Positions 1 to 12,900 of a stretch of DNA of 64,000 nt are shown here, piece after piece. Position 1 is the first letter of the stretch. Each line of letters opens with the position of its first letter. The notes under the pieces are model-generated. The model ran no database searches. It was not told the origin of the DNA and saw only the letters and a list, made by a program, of their open reading frames with translations. Both the position numbers and the translations under genes were made by a program. Source of the stretch: Mytilisepta virgata (taxonomy: Eukaryota > Mollusca > Bivalvia > Mytilida > Mytilidae); the NCBI GenBank assembly GCA_028015205.1, contig CM051515.1, positions 12,728,001-12,792,000 on the forward strand, read 5' to 3'.

Positions 1-21
1 TAGTTAATTTCAAAATTAACA

Positions 22-1200
22 TGGGAGTTAAGCTATAAAATTTACATACTCTTTCTGGTAATGATAAAAGTAGTAGGTTCACTAACTAAAATGGCCTATG
101 TTAAAAAATAATTTTAAATGTCACAATTTTAATGAATAGGTCATTTGTGATGAGAAAACGTGTTTAAATGCTAAAATATATTATTGTCAAACTATATTAT
201 TTAAATCCTATTAGAGAATTTATTTTTGTTATTTGATGTATGCTATTGGAATTATCAGTTCTTTATCATTTAATTGATTAATTTGATATCATGGCTTAAT
301 TTTGGGTGAAAAATGACAAACAAATCACTAAAAATCTCAGATTCCTGGAAAACTATTGTACATTTTTTTAAGTAATGTTGATTGCCATTTGGCGATTGAA
401 ATTGCTTCCAAAAGGACAAATGTAGGTACTTAAGAAAGACAATTAATGTTTGTTTCAAGTTACAAGTCAAATTTTCGGGTTAAAATCAACAAATATCAAT
501 TTAGAAACGGAAATATAGAATTACATGCGGATCGGTTTTACAGACTATTTGGTCATATGGATCAGCTGTATGGACTGTTTAGATTTATAAAAGTGTTACG
601 AACTTGTTATTGTACCCCACGCAACAACGGTGCGTAGGCTAAAATGTTTTTGACCCACCCGTCAGTCTGTCCGTCAGTCCGTTTTCCAGTCCTGTTCTTG
701 TCAGCGCAACAGAATTCCATGAAACTTTATAGGTAATTAGGGTATACTCTGTAGATGTACATATCCAGATGAAGTTATGATTTGATGTTTTCTCTAGGAG
801 TTACGTCCCATTGAACTTAGAATTTTGGACAAAATATACCTCTGAAACAGTTTGTCAGCGAAACTTCTCTGAAACCACACAAAATATATTCATGAATCTG
901 TAGATGTGCATATCCACAAGAAATTGTTATCCGTTGATTTTTGTAGGAGTTTTGACTCTTTGAACTTAGGAATTTGGTGAAAACATAATGTTCAATCCGT
1001 TTTTCAGCGCAACTTCTCTGAAACCATAGAACAGAATTTATTTTTATAGTTAATAAGGACATACTATGTAGATGTGCAAGTCTTCAGGAAATTCTTATTT
1101 TGAAATAACCAAATAAATTATTATTATAACCCTTGGCTACAAAAGATTTCTGTAAAGTTGTGCGCTCACTAACTCATATCTCTGGCTCCTGTATTGACCA
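22..1200. other. AT-rich non-coding sequence with a repeat-like part
   Basis: No credible gene is seen. About 610-1080 has a 'cccacgcaac...ggtgcgtaggctaaaatg' start, runs of gtccgtcagtcc and several diverged internal repeats of a phrase containing 'gcgcaacttctctgaaacc', which is typical of a dispersed repeat rather than of coding sequence. The copy-2 counterpart (40451-41690) has a longer ccgtccgtc run, about 41100-41165. An alternating TA run closes the stretch at 1201-1221. Confidence 0.5.
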
Positions 1201-1238
1201 TATATATATATATATATATATAAAAAACTATAAATCGT

Positions 1239-1283
1239 AATTCCGGACGTTTCAGCCGGTCGCCGGCATTCCTCAGCGGAATT
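1239..1283 (-). ncRNA. Hammerhead ribozyme of the Penelope-like element
   Basis: On the minus strand the order is: stem I strand aattccg (1283-1277), core CTGAGGA, a stem II hairpin with arms GCCGG/CCGGC and loop CGA, then GAA, a two-base-pair stem III (AC/GT) with no loop, C17, and the second stem I strand cggaatt (1245-1239). Predicted cleavage lies after C17 at 1246. All invariant core positions (CUGANGA, GAA, NUH site) are present. The very short stem III is the known form for Penelope-element hammerheads, which are thought to work best as dimers. One unpaired T interrupts stem II. It sits ~260 bp downstream of the endonuclease stop codon. Confidence 0.82.
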
Positions 1284-1545
1284 TATTATGAGGGTAACTC
1301 TTGGTAACACAGATGCGTACATGTAATAATAGGTGACGTTTTTGCGTAACAATAGAGAGAATGAATTACGTTACAATAGAAAATTACTTCCGTACAGTTC
1401 TAGAATTTCAGAACGGAAAAATGGCCCTAGAATAATAAATGTTTAAACTGTTCGTCTAGCAACGGGATTCACTCAAAAATGTTAAATATAAATGGATTAC
1501 TAAATCTTGATACAAAAAGGAAAAATTTCCAACTGTCCATGTCCT

Positions 1546-4500
1546 TTAAACGTCAATTTGAGAATTTAGTCCATTTGGATGTAGCGTATTTAGTTTTTTA
1601 ATCCAAAACGATTCTCTCACTTTCCGACAAGTGTCACTACCGTATACTTTTTCAACGCCTTTAACCTTTAAATCCTCTGGTGAATGGTTTGTGGAATTGA
1701 AATGAACGGCGACAGGATCGGACTTTTTCGTTCGGATCATTGAAAAATTCAGAATCATCCTTTGATACAACGATTCAGTTTGTCCCACGTAAACTGTTTT
1801 ATTACAAGAATCACAGAATATGGAATAAATAACATTTGCCGTGTGACAGTTTATGTAACCTTTTACTTTATATTGTCTATTTTCCACATCTGTAAATATA
1901 GTTGATTCCACCATATGCAGGCAAACAGCACAGTTTTTAGCACACGGTTCCGATACGTTCTTCGTTTTATAAAAAATGTTGTTATGTTTTTTGTGGATAA
2001 GAATGTCTTTCAAATTTTTATCACGTTTAAAAGCAACCAATGGTGGTCTCTGAAATACTGTCTTCATGCGTTCAGACTGGTGTAGTGTTTTCATCCTATT
2101 ACGTAAAATTTTATGAACATTTGGAAGTCCATCTGAATATGTTAATACCGAAGGGATGATGTCACCTTTCTTTCGTGTGTTGTATTTTAGTAGGTCGCTG
2201 CGGTTTAGTTTATCAACCCTATTTAATTGTGAATTAATTGTATTTTCTTTGTAACCTATTCTTTTCAACTGCAACTTGATATCGTTTTTTCTTGTGTTAT
2301 ATTTTTCTTCAGTTGAGCATATCCTTTTTACCCGAACACCAACTCCGTACGGAATCGCTTCCTTTACATTTTTAGGGTGATTCGAACTCATAAGGTATTG
2401 ATGTTTATCCGTGGGTTTTGTAAATAAATCGGTTTGTATGTAACCATCTTTTATACTTACACTGACATCCAAAAATTCAATTTCCCGCTCAGACCAACGT
2501 AATTCAATTTTAATTCTTGGATGGATCGAATTGGCTAGTTCAATGAATTCTATCAGTTTTTCATGCCCGTGACACCATAAACCCCAAACATCGTCAACAT
2601 AGCGCCAATACCGTTCCGGTTGTAATTTAGATTTTTGAAACAACTGATTTTCCCAATGTCCTAAATATGTGCTTGCGTAATTGAGACCCAAGTGCGATCC
2701 GATTGCCGTCCCTTCGGTTGTTTTCTAAAACCATATCCAACATTGCTAAAACATCCGGCGTAGGAATTGTATTTTTGGTGCGGGTCTGTAGAGCTTTTTC
2801 ACACGCTTTTCTGGCTTCTTCTCTTGGTACGCTAGGGTACAACGACTTTACATCTAAACAAAACATAAGGGTTCCTGGTTTTAAAGGTTGATGCACACTT
2901 TGTAGCTTATTAAGAAAGTCGGTTGTGTCTTTGATAAAACTTGGTAATTTTTTAACTTTTTCATCTAATTCTCCCTCTACGATTTCCGCTAGTTTTTCTG
3001 TAGGGTGGTGTCGACCGTTTACAATAAGGCGTAACGGATTTCCTGATTTATGTATTTTTAGCTCACCTGGCCAAAGGCCATGTGAGCTATTGCCATCACT
3101 TGGCGTCCGTCGTCGTCGTCGTTAACAATTATACAAAACTCTTCTCCTCTGAAACTACTTGACTAATTAGAACAAAACTTGGTATGAATGTTCCTTGGGG
3201 TACCCTGCATAAAACTAATGTGGGGATTTTTGATTAGTCGAAAAACATGGCCGCTGTTACTAAAAATAGAGCATAGGGGTCAAACAACAATTTTTCGCAA
3301 ATATCTCAAAAATCATTAGGTTACGGCAAATTCTGCAGGTTGAAAGTGTTCAGCGTGATGAGAGCTACCTGTGTGCTGATTTTCGTGAAAATCTGCCAAC
3401 TGATGTTAGAGTTATTGCCCTTTTTTGACATTTTTGGCTTTTTTTTATGTTATTATTTCAAAAATATTCTTCTCTGAAACTACTATTCAAAATCAAATGA
3501 AACTTGGTAAGATTGTTCCTAAGGGTATCCTGCAAAAAGTTAATACTTGGATTTTTGATTGGTCGAAAAACATGTCCGCCCTTACTAAAAATAGAACATA
3601 GGGGTCAAAATGCTGTTTTTTGCTATTTTTTCCTGAATTATAGAAAGAAAATGAAAATGAAAGCTTCTTTCAAGGTAAACATGGTATCCCGAGTTGAATG
3701 TTGATGATGAAAGTTTGTTTTGGACGGCCATTTTTAAAATGGCTGCCATTTTCCCGCCATTTTTTACACTTGCTCAGATTTTAACAATATTTGGTTTTTA
3801 AAGTAAACATGGTATCCTTAGTGAATGGTGATGATGAGATTTTTTGTATGGAGCATCTATGGAAGGTTCTTTAGGAACTTTGCATAAATCTTCCCGGTCC
3901 GTGAAACAAAATGGTCGTCATGAGCATTTACATGTTCTGATTGGTCAAAATTTAAAAGTTCTTCTCCTCTGAAACCGTAAAGCCAAATGAACTGATTTTT
4001 GGTATGGATGATCTATGGAAGGTCCTTTACAAAGTTTGCATAACTCATCATGGTCCGTGAAACAAAATGGCCGCCATGAGCATTTACATGTTCTGACTGG
4101 TTGAAATGTAAACTTCTTCTCCTTACAAACCGTTAAGCCAAATGAACTGATTTTTTATATAGAACATCTATGGAAGGTCTTTTACAAAATTTGCATAAAT
4201 CAGCCTGGTCCGTGAAAAAAAATGGCTGCCATGAGCATTTACATGTTCTGATTGGTCAAAATTTTAAACTTCTTCTCCTCGGAAACCTTAAAGCCAAATG
4301 AACAGCATCTATGGAAGGTCCTTTAGGAAGTTTGCATAAATCTTACTGGTCCGTGAAACAAAATGGCCGTCATGAGCATTTACATGTTCTGATTGGTCGA
4401 AATTTAAAAGTTCTTCTCCTTTGAAACCGTAAAGCCAAATGAACTGATTTTTGGTATGGATGATCTATGGAAGGTCCTTTGCAAACTTTGCATAAATCTT

Positions 4501-5238
4501 TCTAGTCCGTGAAACAAAATTTCAACCAGAAACCTTTATATGTTCTGATTTTAAAAATTTAAAACTTCTGCTCTGAAACCGTTTGGCCAATGAACTTATA
4601 CTTGGTATGAACCATTTATAGAAGATCATTTACAAAAGTTTCCAGAAATCAATCTAGTCTGTCAAATAAAAAGTTTGTGACTGCCAGGTGAGCGATACAG
4701 GCTCAGCCCACTGAGCCTCTTGTTGGATTTCCTTGTACCTTGCCTGTTCTGCAATCTTTCGGTATTAGATATTGTTTCATGTCGTTTGTTATTACGTTTC
4801 TCTTGTACATATTATCTACTAATTTTTTGATGCGGTTTTCTATCTTTCTTATGTCGTCGGTTTGAACTTCCTTGTAAGTTGTAGAATCTGCTATTTGTGT
4901 TTCTATTTCTTCCAAATACTCACCTGAATTTAGTATAACCAACCCCGATCCTTTGTCCGCTGGTCTTATGATAATGGATTCATCCCGCATTAGTTCTTTT
5001 ACGGCTTGCTCTTCCTTTTTTGTAATGTTCATTTTAAAATCCCTCTTTAAACCCTTAATGATGTCATTCTTAACCTCTTCGATGTACTAATCGAGCCATC
5101 TATCTCTGCCTGATTTTGGCGTCCATGTCTTTTTTCGTTTTTTCTTGTCATATTTATCATTTTCCTGACTGTCATTGTTTTCTTTATTCTCTTCGTTTTG
5201 ATTATAGAAAAACTCCCGTAATCTCATGCGCCGCTCCC
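1546..5238 (-). pseudogene. Penelope RT plus GIY-YIG endonuclease, broken ORF
   Basis: Three open blocks on the minus strand form one ancestral protein. The first (about 5238-4724) starts mid-gene, has a lysine-rich linker, an in-frame TAG near 5084-5086, and then the 'IIRPADKGSG' block typical of Penelope RTs. The second (3058-2627) carries the RT block A 'FCLDVKSLYPSVP'. The third (2691-1546) carries the catalytic 'RYVDD' box, a cysteine cluster (CAKNCAVC), and a GIY-YIG core seen as 'VIYSI' and 'YVGQTESLYQR'. Defects are the stop at 5084-5086, the element Y insertion between blocks one and two, and a single frameshift near 2720 between blocks two and three. Few defects and a recognisable ribozyme suggest the copy died recently. 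The element would reverse-transcribe its RNA at a nicked target site; this copy cannot make the protein. Confidence 0.88.
3059..4723 (-). mobile_element. Non-autonomous element Y, inserted in the Penelope RT
   Basis: Element Y runs from 'acaagaggctcagtgggct' to 'ggccaggtgagct', with a GAC/GTC-rich run just inside its far end. Here it is inverted relative to the copy at 10650-12664 and interrupts the RT reading frame between the codons for GNP and KIHK, which marks its boundaries closely. The body is made of diverged repeats of a phrase containing 'cttctcctctgaaacc' and 'ggtccgtgaaacaaaatgg'. No coding potential is credible. It is a high-copy type of repeat that I associate with bivalve genomes (from memory). 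Confidence 0.8.
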
Positions 5239-5315
5239 AAAAGACACAGTATGTGATATTAGAGTAATCCCTGTTCCATATTCCAAACCTGCTGCCACTC
5301 AATGAACACTGCCCT

Positions 5316-5735
5316 TTCTTGGATCTTGAAATCTATATCTCTAACGATAAGCTTAAAACTAAAATTTACGATAAGAGAGATGATTTTTCATTTCCAATTG
5401 TTAATTATCCGATTTTAGATGGAAACGTTCCCTTGGCACCATCTTATGGTGTTTATATGTCTCACCTTGTTCGATTCGCTCGTGTATCACAAACTTGCCA
5501 AAACGTTTACTAAATTTTATCATCGGTACAAGGACATCATTTGAAAATATAAATCAACGTGCAAACATCTTATATGGTCAGGTATTTTACATCCCATCTT
5601 TTAGGGTAATATTCTATACAAAGGACAAAAATGTCGCCATTCATCTCAAAAGCTAACCAAACCTTTAAACAGACTTATCCACAAGGGATATAGTTACGAT
5701 ACTGTTGTGAAGACATTAAAGATGGCATTTCTTAT
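5316..5735 (+). pseudogene. Fragment of a second retroelement ORF
   Basis: The plus strand encodes a peptide with 'DLEIYISNDKLKTKIYDKRD', then 'SYGVYMSHLVRFARV', and after frame breaks a further piece resembling 'KFYHRYKDII' and 'KLTKPLNRLIHKGYSYDTV'. From memory this matches the C-terminal part of a reverse-transcriptase-type protein common in molluscs and cnidarians; the class is not certain. It is broken by at least two frame interruptions and has no upstream RT domain here. The copy-2 counterpart has lost a further ~145 bp between short 'tct' repeats. Confidence 0.6.
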
Positions 5736-7566
5736 TACAATGAATTATTTCTCAAGGTCTCTTGTTTTTTTAATTTATTTGTCTGACATTGAAATATAAG
5801 CTTTCACCTTAAGATGACATTTTTTTTTACTAAAATGAATTATTTCTGAAGGTCTCTTGTTTTTCAAATTTATTTGTTTGACATTGAAATATAAGCTTCT
5901 ACCCAAAAATCTTCCTGTTAATAACAATCTTACAGTAATGAATTGATTTAATCTTATTCAATAATGCATTGTTAATAAACAAGGTATGTTTTGCTTTCTT
6001 TGTCTTTATTCTAATTCATTTTATTTTAATCTTCATTGCTTTTTTCTTTGTATTTTAATCTTCATAGTTTTTTTTCTTTGTCATAATACTTCTATAATTT
6101 AATAAGCAACAGATGACTATTTATTAGCATGTTCAAAATATAGAACTTTTCAATGTCAAATTAATGTTCTGTAGTATGGTATTAACTTATTAAAAAAAAA
6201 TCAAATATATATCAGAGATGATAACAAGTTATAGTCTTTCTCCCTTTCTTGGCGCATTTGCAAATAAATAAATAAAGTCTTATACACACCACCCTCTTTC
6301 GGGTTCAAATTATTACTTTTTGGAGTCAACTTGTATATTTTCATGACATAAATATCCTGCAAAGTGATTTTAATCAGTAAATTCCAGTATAAATTCTTGC
6401 TTTGTTATAGTCACTGTGACAGTTGTTTTAAATTACAAAGTTAATTGGTCATCGCAAGGTTTAAAATTTTACCAATTTGTTTATGCCACGCACTGAATTG
6501 ACCATCTTTTTAATTGGCAAAATTTCCAGACCTGCTGGAGTGATAATAAATTGTGTAAGAGAAAGAAATTGAATAAATTCATCTGACATCTCTCCTTTTC
6601 GAATCATCTGATCGACAGACAGACTGACTTTTTTCTTTTAAAGTTCTGTCGTATAGAACTGGCTTTTGTTCATTTCGGTTTCAAACATTTTCCAATGCAC
6701 AAAAGAGTTTCCATGGATCATGATATTTTGCTATTTTAATACTTGGTGGAGAAAAGGAATAGTTATATATATTATATCTGCGATTACAAGTTTCAAGGTG
6801 AATAACATCAATTCGGCTTTATGGAGAAAACAGAGAAGTAGGGCCACTTTCCCCAGTATTTGTTTCACTATTAAACATTGATTTTTAATCTAAAATATTT
6901 TTCTACTTTTTATCTTAATCGGTTGTAAGCAATGCACCTTATGAGAAAAAAATTCTCCCCGCAAAGGTTGTGTGTATGTATGGGCGATTTGGGTAAATTT
7001 GTATCATTTTTGGAATATTGCCAAGAAGGAATTTCAGACGCAAAATCATTCTATTGTCATATAAAATGAGATTCATAAACTCCTTTACACCAAAAACAAA
7101 TTTTGGTTCTGAGTGTCCTTCACGTGGAAAAATTGTATTCAAGAAGTTAATTTGGCAAATTTGTGTTAAAAATGTCTCCCATGTTTAGGTAAGAAGATTT
7201 TTTTTTAGTAACTTATATGTTAGTTATTACATGTATTAGCAAATCTTAAGGGAACACATACTAGGCTATGCCCACATAAATTTTTATATGCCTCAGACGG
7301 CTTATTGAAAATATACTTTTAAACGTAATCAGCAATATGAGATTTCATTAACGGTTTAATAAATTTTTAGCATGATATTAATAATAATAAACTTACCTAA
7401 ATTTTAACAGCATATGAAATATTAACAAATACATAAAATGTTCAGTTTAGTATGATTTGAGCTATTTATTTTAAAATGTAAATTTTTTTGATACATTTTG
7501 TATACTCTGGACTAAATAAGTCACAGGTACATGCAGTAAAGATGAACATTTTCAAATATTAATATT
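5736..7566. other. AT-rich non-coding sequence, no gene seen
   Basis: Rich in T and A runs, with small internal repeats (for example the 'aatttatttg...gacattgaaatataagctt' phrase twice, 5770-5800 and 5868-5898). About 400 bp (6965-7364) is missing from the copy-2 equivalent at 43530. Small ORFs such as one beginning at 6666 occur in both copies but have no recognisable features. Confidence 0.5.
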
Positions 7567-8992
7567 CCCAAATATATATAAGATTTTGGCAAATTTCAAA
7601 TATATACATAATTTAAAAACAGTTTAGGTGAGATAAACAAAAAAGCTTCATTAGCAACATTTTATATTGGCAAATTTCCAATGAAGTTCATTAAACTAAA
7701 GTTATTGGCAAATTTCCAATGGAATTTATTAATAATAAAGTTTTTGGCAAATTTCCAATATAAATAATTTAAAAGCAGTTTAAGTGAGATATTCAAATGA
7801 GTTTCAATTACCAACCTTACACTGCCTTTTAAATTATGTTTTGTACTTAAGTAATTGTCCATTAACCTGGAAACCCTTTCCCCCCCTTTTTGCACCTTAT
7901 TCCTTAACGGTTTGAGCCATAACTACCAAAGACAATTCTTACCATCCCTTTCTGGTATTCCAATATCCAAAATCTAAATATATGGTTAGATTCAGCATAT
8001 CAAAGAACCCCAAGAATTCAATTTTTGATGAAATCAAATAAAGTTCAATTTTGGACCCTCTAAACCTCAATGTGGACCAATTTGATAACGGGGCCCAAAT
8101 ATCAAAAATCTAAATACATGGTTAGATTCAGCATATCGAAGAACCCCATATATTCAATTTTTGTTGAAATCAAACAAAGTTTAATTTTGGACCCCGATCT
8201 GGACCAACTTGAAAACTGGGTCCATAATAATAAAACTAAGTACATGTTTAGATTCAGCAAATCAAAGAACCCCAAGAATGCAATTTTTGTTAAAATCAAA
8301 CTAAGTTTAATTTTGGACCCTTTGGACCTTAATGTAGACCAATTTGAAAACGGAACAAAAAATTAAGAATCTAAATACACGGTTAGATTCGGCATATCAA
8401 AGAACCCCAATAGTTCAGTTTTCGATGAAATCACACAAAGTTTAATTTTGGACCCTTTTGGCCCCTAATTCCTAAACTGTTGGGACCAAAACTCCTAAAA
8501 TCAATCCCAACCTTCCTTTTGTGGTCGTAAACCTTGTGTTTAAATTTCATAGATTTCTATTTACTTATACTAAAGTTATTGTGCAAAAACCAAGAAAAAT
8601 GCTTATTTGGGCCCTTGTTTAGCCCCTAATTCCTAAACTGTTGGGACCAAAACTCCCAAAAACAATCCCAACCTTCCTTTTGTAGTCATAAACCTTGTGT
8701 TAAAATTTCATAGATTTCTATGTACTTATACTAGAGTTATTGTGCGAAAACCAAAAAAAAATGCTTATTGGGCCCTTTTTTGGCCCCTAAGTCTTAAACT
8801 GTTGGGACCAAAACTCCCAAAATCAATCCCAACCTTCCTTTTGTGGTCATAAACCTTGTGTTTAAATTTCATAGATTTCTATTAACTTATACTAAAGTTA
8901 TAGTGCGAAAACCAAATGTCTTCGGACGACGACGACGACGACGACGACGTCATACCAATATACGACCGCAAAAATTTTGCGGTCGTATAAAA
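7567..8992 (+). mobile_element. Non-autonomous element X, 5'-truncated copy
   Basis: Matches the 3' two thirds of the complete element X at 47216-49328. It contains ~130 bp tandem units around 'ggttagattcagcatatc' and 'aattttggaccc' (8000-8460), then three ~160 bp units starting 'ggcccctaattcctaaactg' (8460-8920), a (GAC)n run, and a terminal hairpin 'tacgaccgcaaaaattttgc...' (8970-8987). The ORFs it contains are by-products of the repeats. In this copy the 5' third and ~3.5 kb of flanking sequence seen in copy 2 are missing, which suggests one deletion of about 4.2 kb. Confidence 0.75.
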
Positions 8993-9550
8993 ATTGACGT
9001 CCGCAGGCGACACATATCTTCCTTGGAAGACTCACACATTTTTTAAAAATCAAGAACATTATGAAATATGAAAATAAGTGTTAATTTGAAGAAGAAAAAT
9101 AACTAAAAAAATATAAACATGATGTACAGTACGTCACTTTTTATCTGAAATGCAAATAGGCATGTCAATTCATTTATGTTTGGTGGCAAACATTTAATAC
9201 ATTTACTGTACGCAAGTTAATAGAAAGCCACGTGTCACATGGGTCGTAAATTACGCGTCGATGAGAGTAAGGCACCCAGTTTTCAGTTGAAACTTCAAGA
9301 TGTGTGTACAGAGTAGATCTAGAAGGACGTTGTTAACTTATAATATCCAATGGATTTTCTAATAAAAATTCAATCCTTATAATATTTTGCTAGATTATTT
9401 CAACTAAAGATTAATCAAATACTTCATGCTGCATAAAATTAATAAAAAAACTATTCTCGGAAAAAAACTGCTTTGCTAGAATGTGAAAAAAGAAAAATTT
9501 ATTTTATCCAGACCTGCAAAAAAATATATTATCAAGCACAGAAATCTCAG

Positions 9551-9603
9551 CCCCCCCCCCCCCCAAAAAAAAAAAAAAAAAAAAAAAAAACAACAACAAC
9601 AAC
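9551..9603 (+). repeat. Poly-C/poly-A/(CAA)n simple sequence
   Basis: A run of C (about 14) is followed by a long run of A and then CAA repeats. The copy-2 counterpart at 53944-53990 has a shorter A run and one more CAA. Apparent ORFs through it encode only proline, lysine and glutamine runs or their antisense equivalents and should be ignored. Confidence 0.9.
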
Positions 9604-9988
9604 TTACAAACCTATTGACAAATCTTTTAAACAAAATATCAATACGTATTCTCTTGTTACATGTCTTACGTATTTTATATTGTTGAAAAATATATTTGCA
9701 GCCAAAATTTCCTTTATTTTGAATAATCTTATGCAACTATCAATTGTACATCTGATCTTTCAAAGGGTGAGTTCCCCGCCAAATCAACTGGGGCATCTTG
9801 AAGGTAACAAACGTTTTAAATAATTTTAAAATTGGTAGTAATGTCGACTAATGTCACCAAAGATTGCAGTATAAAGATAATAACAGTGCACTGACTAGAC
9901 ATAAAATTCGATGTATACGAATTGTATGAACACAATCGTGTAAAATTGGTATTTCTGTCAAATTTGAATATTTTGACGTCTTCAGATG

Positions 9989-12900
9989 AGGGGGTGGAAA
10001 GGGTATTGGGAGACAGGGAGAAAGGGGGCGGGAGAAAGGAGAAAGGGGGCGGGAGAAAGGAGAGAGGGGGCGGGAGAAAGGAGAGAAAGGGCGGGAGAAA
10101 GGAGGGAGAACTATCAAAGGGAGACGAACTTTAAAAAAAATAAAGATGTAAAAAAACGAAAAAACTGGATGTTCTAATAAATGGACAAATCTTTGAAAAA
10201 AGGCAACATTTATATTTCCCAAACCACTTTTGCCATTTCCGATCATTTCATTAAAGAATTTGATGTTCAATCTGACTTAAACTAACATGATACTATAGAC
10301 AAATTATTTTATCGATATTTCAAACCATTGTTAACATGCTTAAGTCTTTACGCATGAAAAATCTAAATTCTCCACGTTTACGCGTGGATTTGATGTGGGA
10401 TACTTAGGCATAGGAATAGTACATCTTCGTCCCAGAAACCATACTTCTGAGGGCTTAATACTAAAGATAAAAATATAACTTTGGCATTTAAGTAGGTAAT
10501 GTGTGTAGACTCTGTATAGGCCAATTTCGACCTACTGCACATTTATAAATGAACAACAAATGGATAATAGATTCATAATAGGACAGGTCAACAATGACAT
10601 ATATTCCAACCAATCAACATCACCCAAACAGACAGAACCCCAAACAAAAACAAGAGGCTCAGTGGGCTGAGCCTTTATCGCTCACCTGGCAGTCACAAAC
10701 TTTTGATTTGACAGACTAGATTGATTTCTGGAAACTTTGTATATGATCTTCTATAAATGCTTCATACCAAGTATAAGTTTATTGGCCAAACGGTTTCAGA
10801 GGAGAAGTTTTAAATTTTGACCGATCAGAACATATAAAGGTTTCTGGTGGCAATTTTGTTTCACGGACTAGAACGATTTATGCAAAGTTTGTAAAGGACC
10901 TTCCATAGATGCTCCATACCAAAAATCAGTTCATTTGGCTTTACGGTTTCAAAGGAGAAGAACTTTTACATTTCGACCAATCAGAACATGTAAATGCTCA
11001 TGACGGCCATTTTGTTTCACGGACCAGGAAGATTTATGCAAACTTCCTAAAGGACCTTCCATAGATGCTACATACCAAAAATCAGTTCATTTGGCTTTAA
11101 GGTTTCAGAGGAGAAGAAGTTTAAAATTTTTACCAATCAGAACATGTAAATGCTCATGGCAGCCATTTTATTTCACGGACCAGGCTGATTTATGCAAATT
11201 TTGTAAAGGACCTTCCATAGATGTTCTATATCAAAAATCAGTTCATTTGGCTTAACGGTTTGTAAGGAGAAGAAGTTTTACATTTCAACCAGTCAGAACA
11301 TGTAAATGCTCATGGCGGTCATTTTGTTTCACGGACCATGATGAATTATGCAAATTTTGTAAAGGACCTTCCATAGATCATCCATACCAAAAATCAGTTC
11401 ATTTGGCTTAACGGTTTCAGAGGAGAAGAACTTTTAAATTTCTACCAATCAGAACATGTAAATGCTCATGACGGCCATTTTGTTTCACGGACTGGGAAGA
11501 TTTATGCAAATTTCCTAAAGGACCTTCCATAGATGCTCCATACAAAAAATCTCATCATCACCATTCACTAAGGATACCATGTTTACTTTAAAAACCAAAT
11601 ATTGTTGAAATTTGAGCAAGTGTAAAAAATGGCGGGAAAATAGCAGCCATTTTAAAAATGGCCGTCCAAAACAAACTTTCATCATCACCATTCAACTCGG
11701 GATACCATGTTTACCTTGATAGTAGCTTTCATCTTCATTTTCTTTCTATAATTCAGGAAAAAATAGCAAAAAAAAGCATTTTGACCCCTATGTTCTATTT
11801 TTAGTAAGGGCGGACATGTTTTTCGACCAATAAAAAATCCAAGCATTAACTTTTTGCAGGATACCCTAAGGAACAATCTTACCAAGTTTCATTTGATTTT
11901 GAATAGTAGTTTCAGAGAAGAAGCTTTTTTAAATAATAACATAAAAAAAAGCCAAAAATGTCAAAAAATGGCAATAACTCTAACATCAGTTGGCAAATTT
12001 TCACGACAATCAGCACACAGGTAGCTCTCCTCATGCTGAACACTTTCAACCTGCCAGAATTTGCCGTAACCTAATGATTTTTGAGATATTTGCAAAAAAC
12101 TGTTGTTTTTACCCTATGTTTTATTTTTAGTAACAGCGGCCATTTTTTCGACCAATCAAAAATCCCCACAGCAGTTCTATGCAAGGTACCCCAAGGAACA
12201 ATCTTACCAAGTTTCATTTGATTTCAAAAAGTAGTTTCAGAGAAGAAGCTTTTTGAAATAATAGCATAAAAAAAGCCAAAAAGGTAAAAAAAGGGCAATA
12301 ACTCTAACATCAGTTGACAGATTTTCACGAAAATCAGCACACAAGTAGCTCTCATCATGCTGAACACTTTCACCTGCCAGAATTTTCCGTAACCTAATGA
12401 TTTTTGAGATATTTGCGAAAAACTGTTGTTTGACCCCTATGTTCTATTTTTAGTAACAGCGGCCATGTTTTTCGACGAATCAAAAATCCCCACATCTTTT
12501 CTCTGCAGGGTACCCCAAGGAACATTGATACCAAGTTTGGTTCTAATTAGTCCAGTAGTTTCAGAGGAGAAGAGTTTTGTATAATTGTTAACGACCGAGA
12601 CGACGGACGACGACGGACGCCAAGTGATGGCAATAGCTCACATGGCCTTTGGCCAGGTGAGCTAATAACATAAAAGAGCACAGAACACATCACAGAGTCA
12701 GGATAGTCCATGCATATTTCAACAATTTTCCAGGTCACCTTAAAATATTTACGTTATCCACTTGACCATACAAAGTAAGGTGTTCTCGAGGACAGGGAAA
12801 AATAGAGATGACACAATAAAAAACTATGTTTAATTTCATGATCCTCATACATGACCATACATATCAAAAATGAGTTTCTTGACATTGGGGCATGCACAAT

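Larger units (their letters stand above)
1222..5238 (-). mobile_element. Penelope-like retroelement, 5'-truncated and dead
   Basis: The minus strand reads, in order, a charged N-terminal part (about 5238-4724), a reverse transcriptase (3058-1900) and a C-terminal GIY-YIG endonuclease (to 1546), followed by ~300 bp holding a hammerhead ribozyme. That is the architecture of Penelope-like elements. The copy-2 equivalent (41690-41725) is an unoccupied site: the TA run passes directly into the 'cagtatgtgat' flank found here after 5241. The coding frame runs straight into this flank, so the element is truncated at its 5' end, as expected for target-primed insertion into an AT-rich site. Element Y (3059-4723) was inserted later and splits the RT. 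Confidence 0.88.

Noticed and set aside
8070..8366. 98-codon ORF repeated at 48403-48699
   Set aside because: It runs through ~130 bp tandem units of element X; the peptide is repetitive in step with the DNA.
8843..9046. Arginine-rich ORF (also 49176-49382)
   Set aside because: The arginine run is the (GAC)n microsatellite read in another frame.
9854..10270. 138-codon minus-strand ORF with SPFSRPL repeats
   Set aside because: It is the antisense of the polypurine array of the G-rich element; the peptide repeat only mirrors the DNA repeat.
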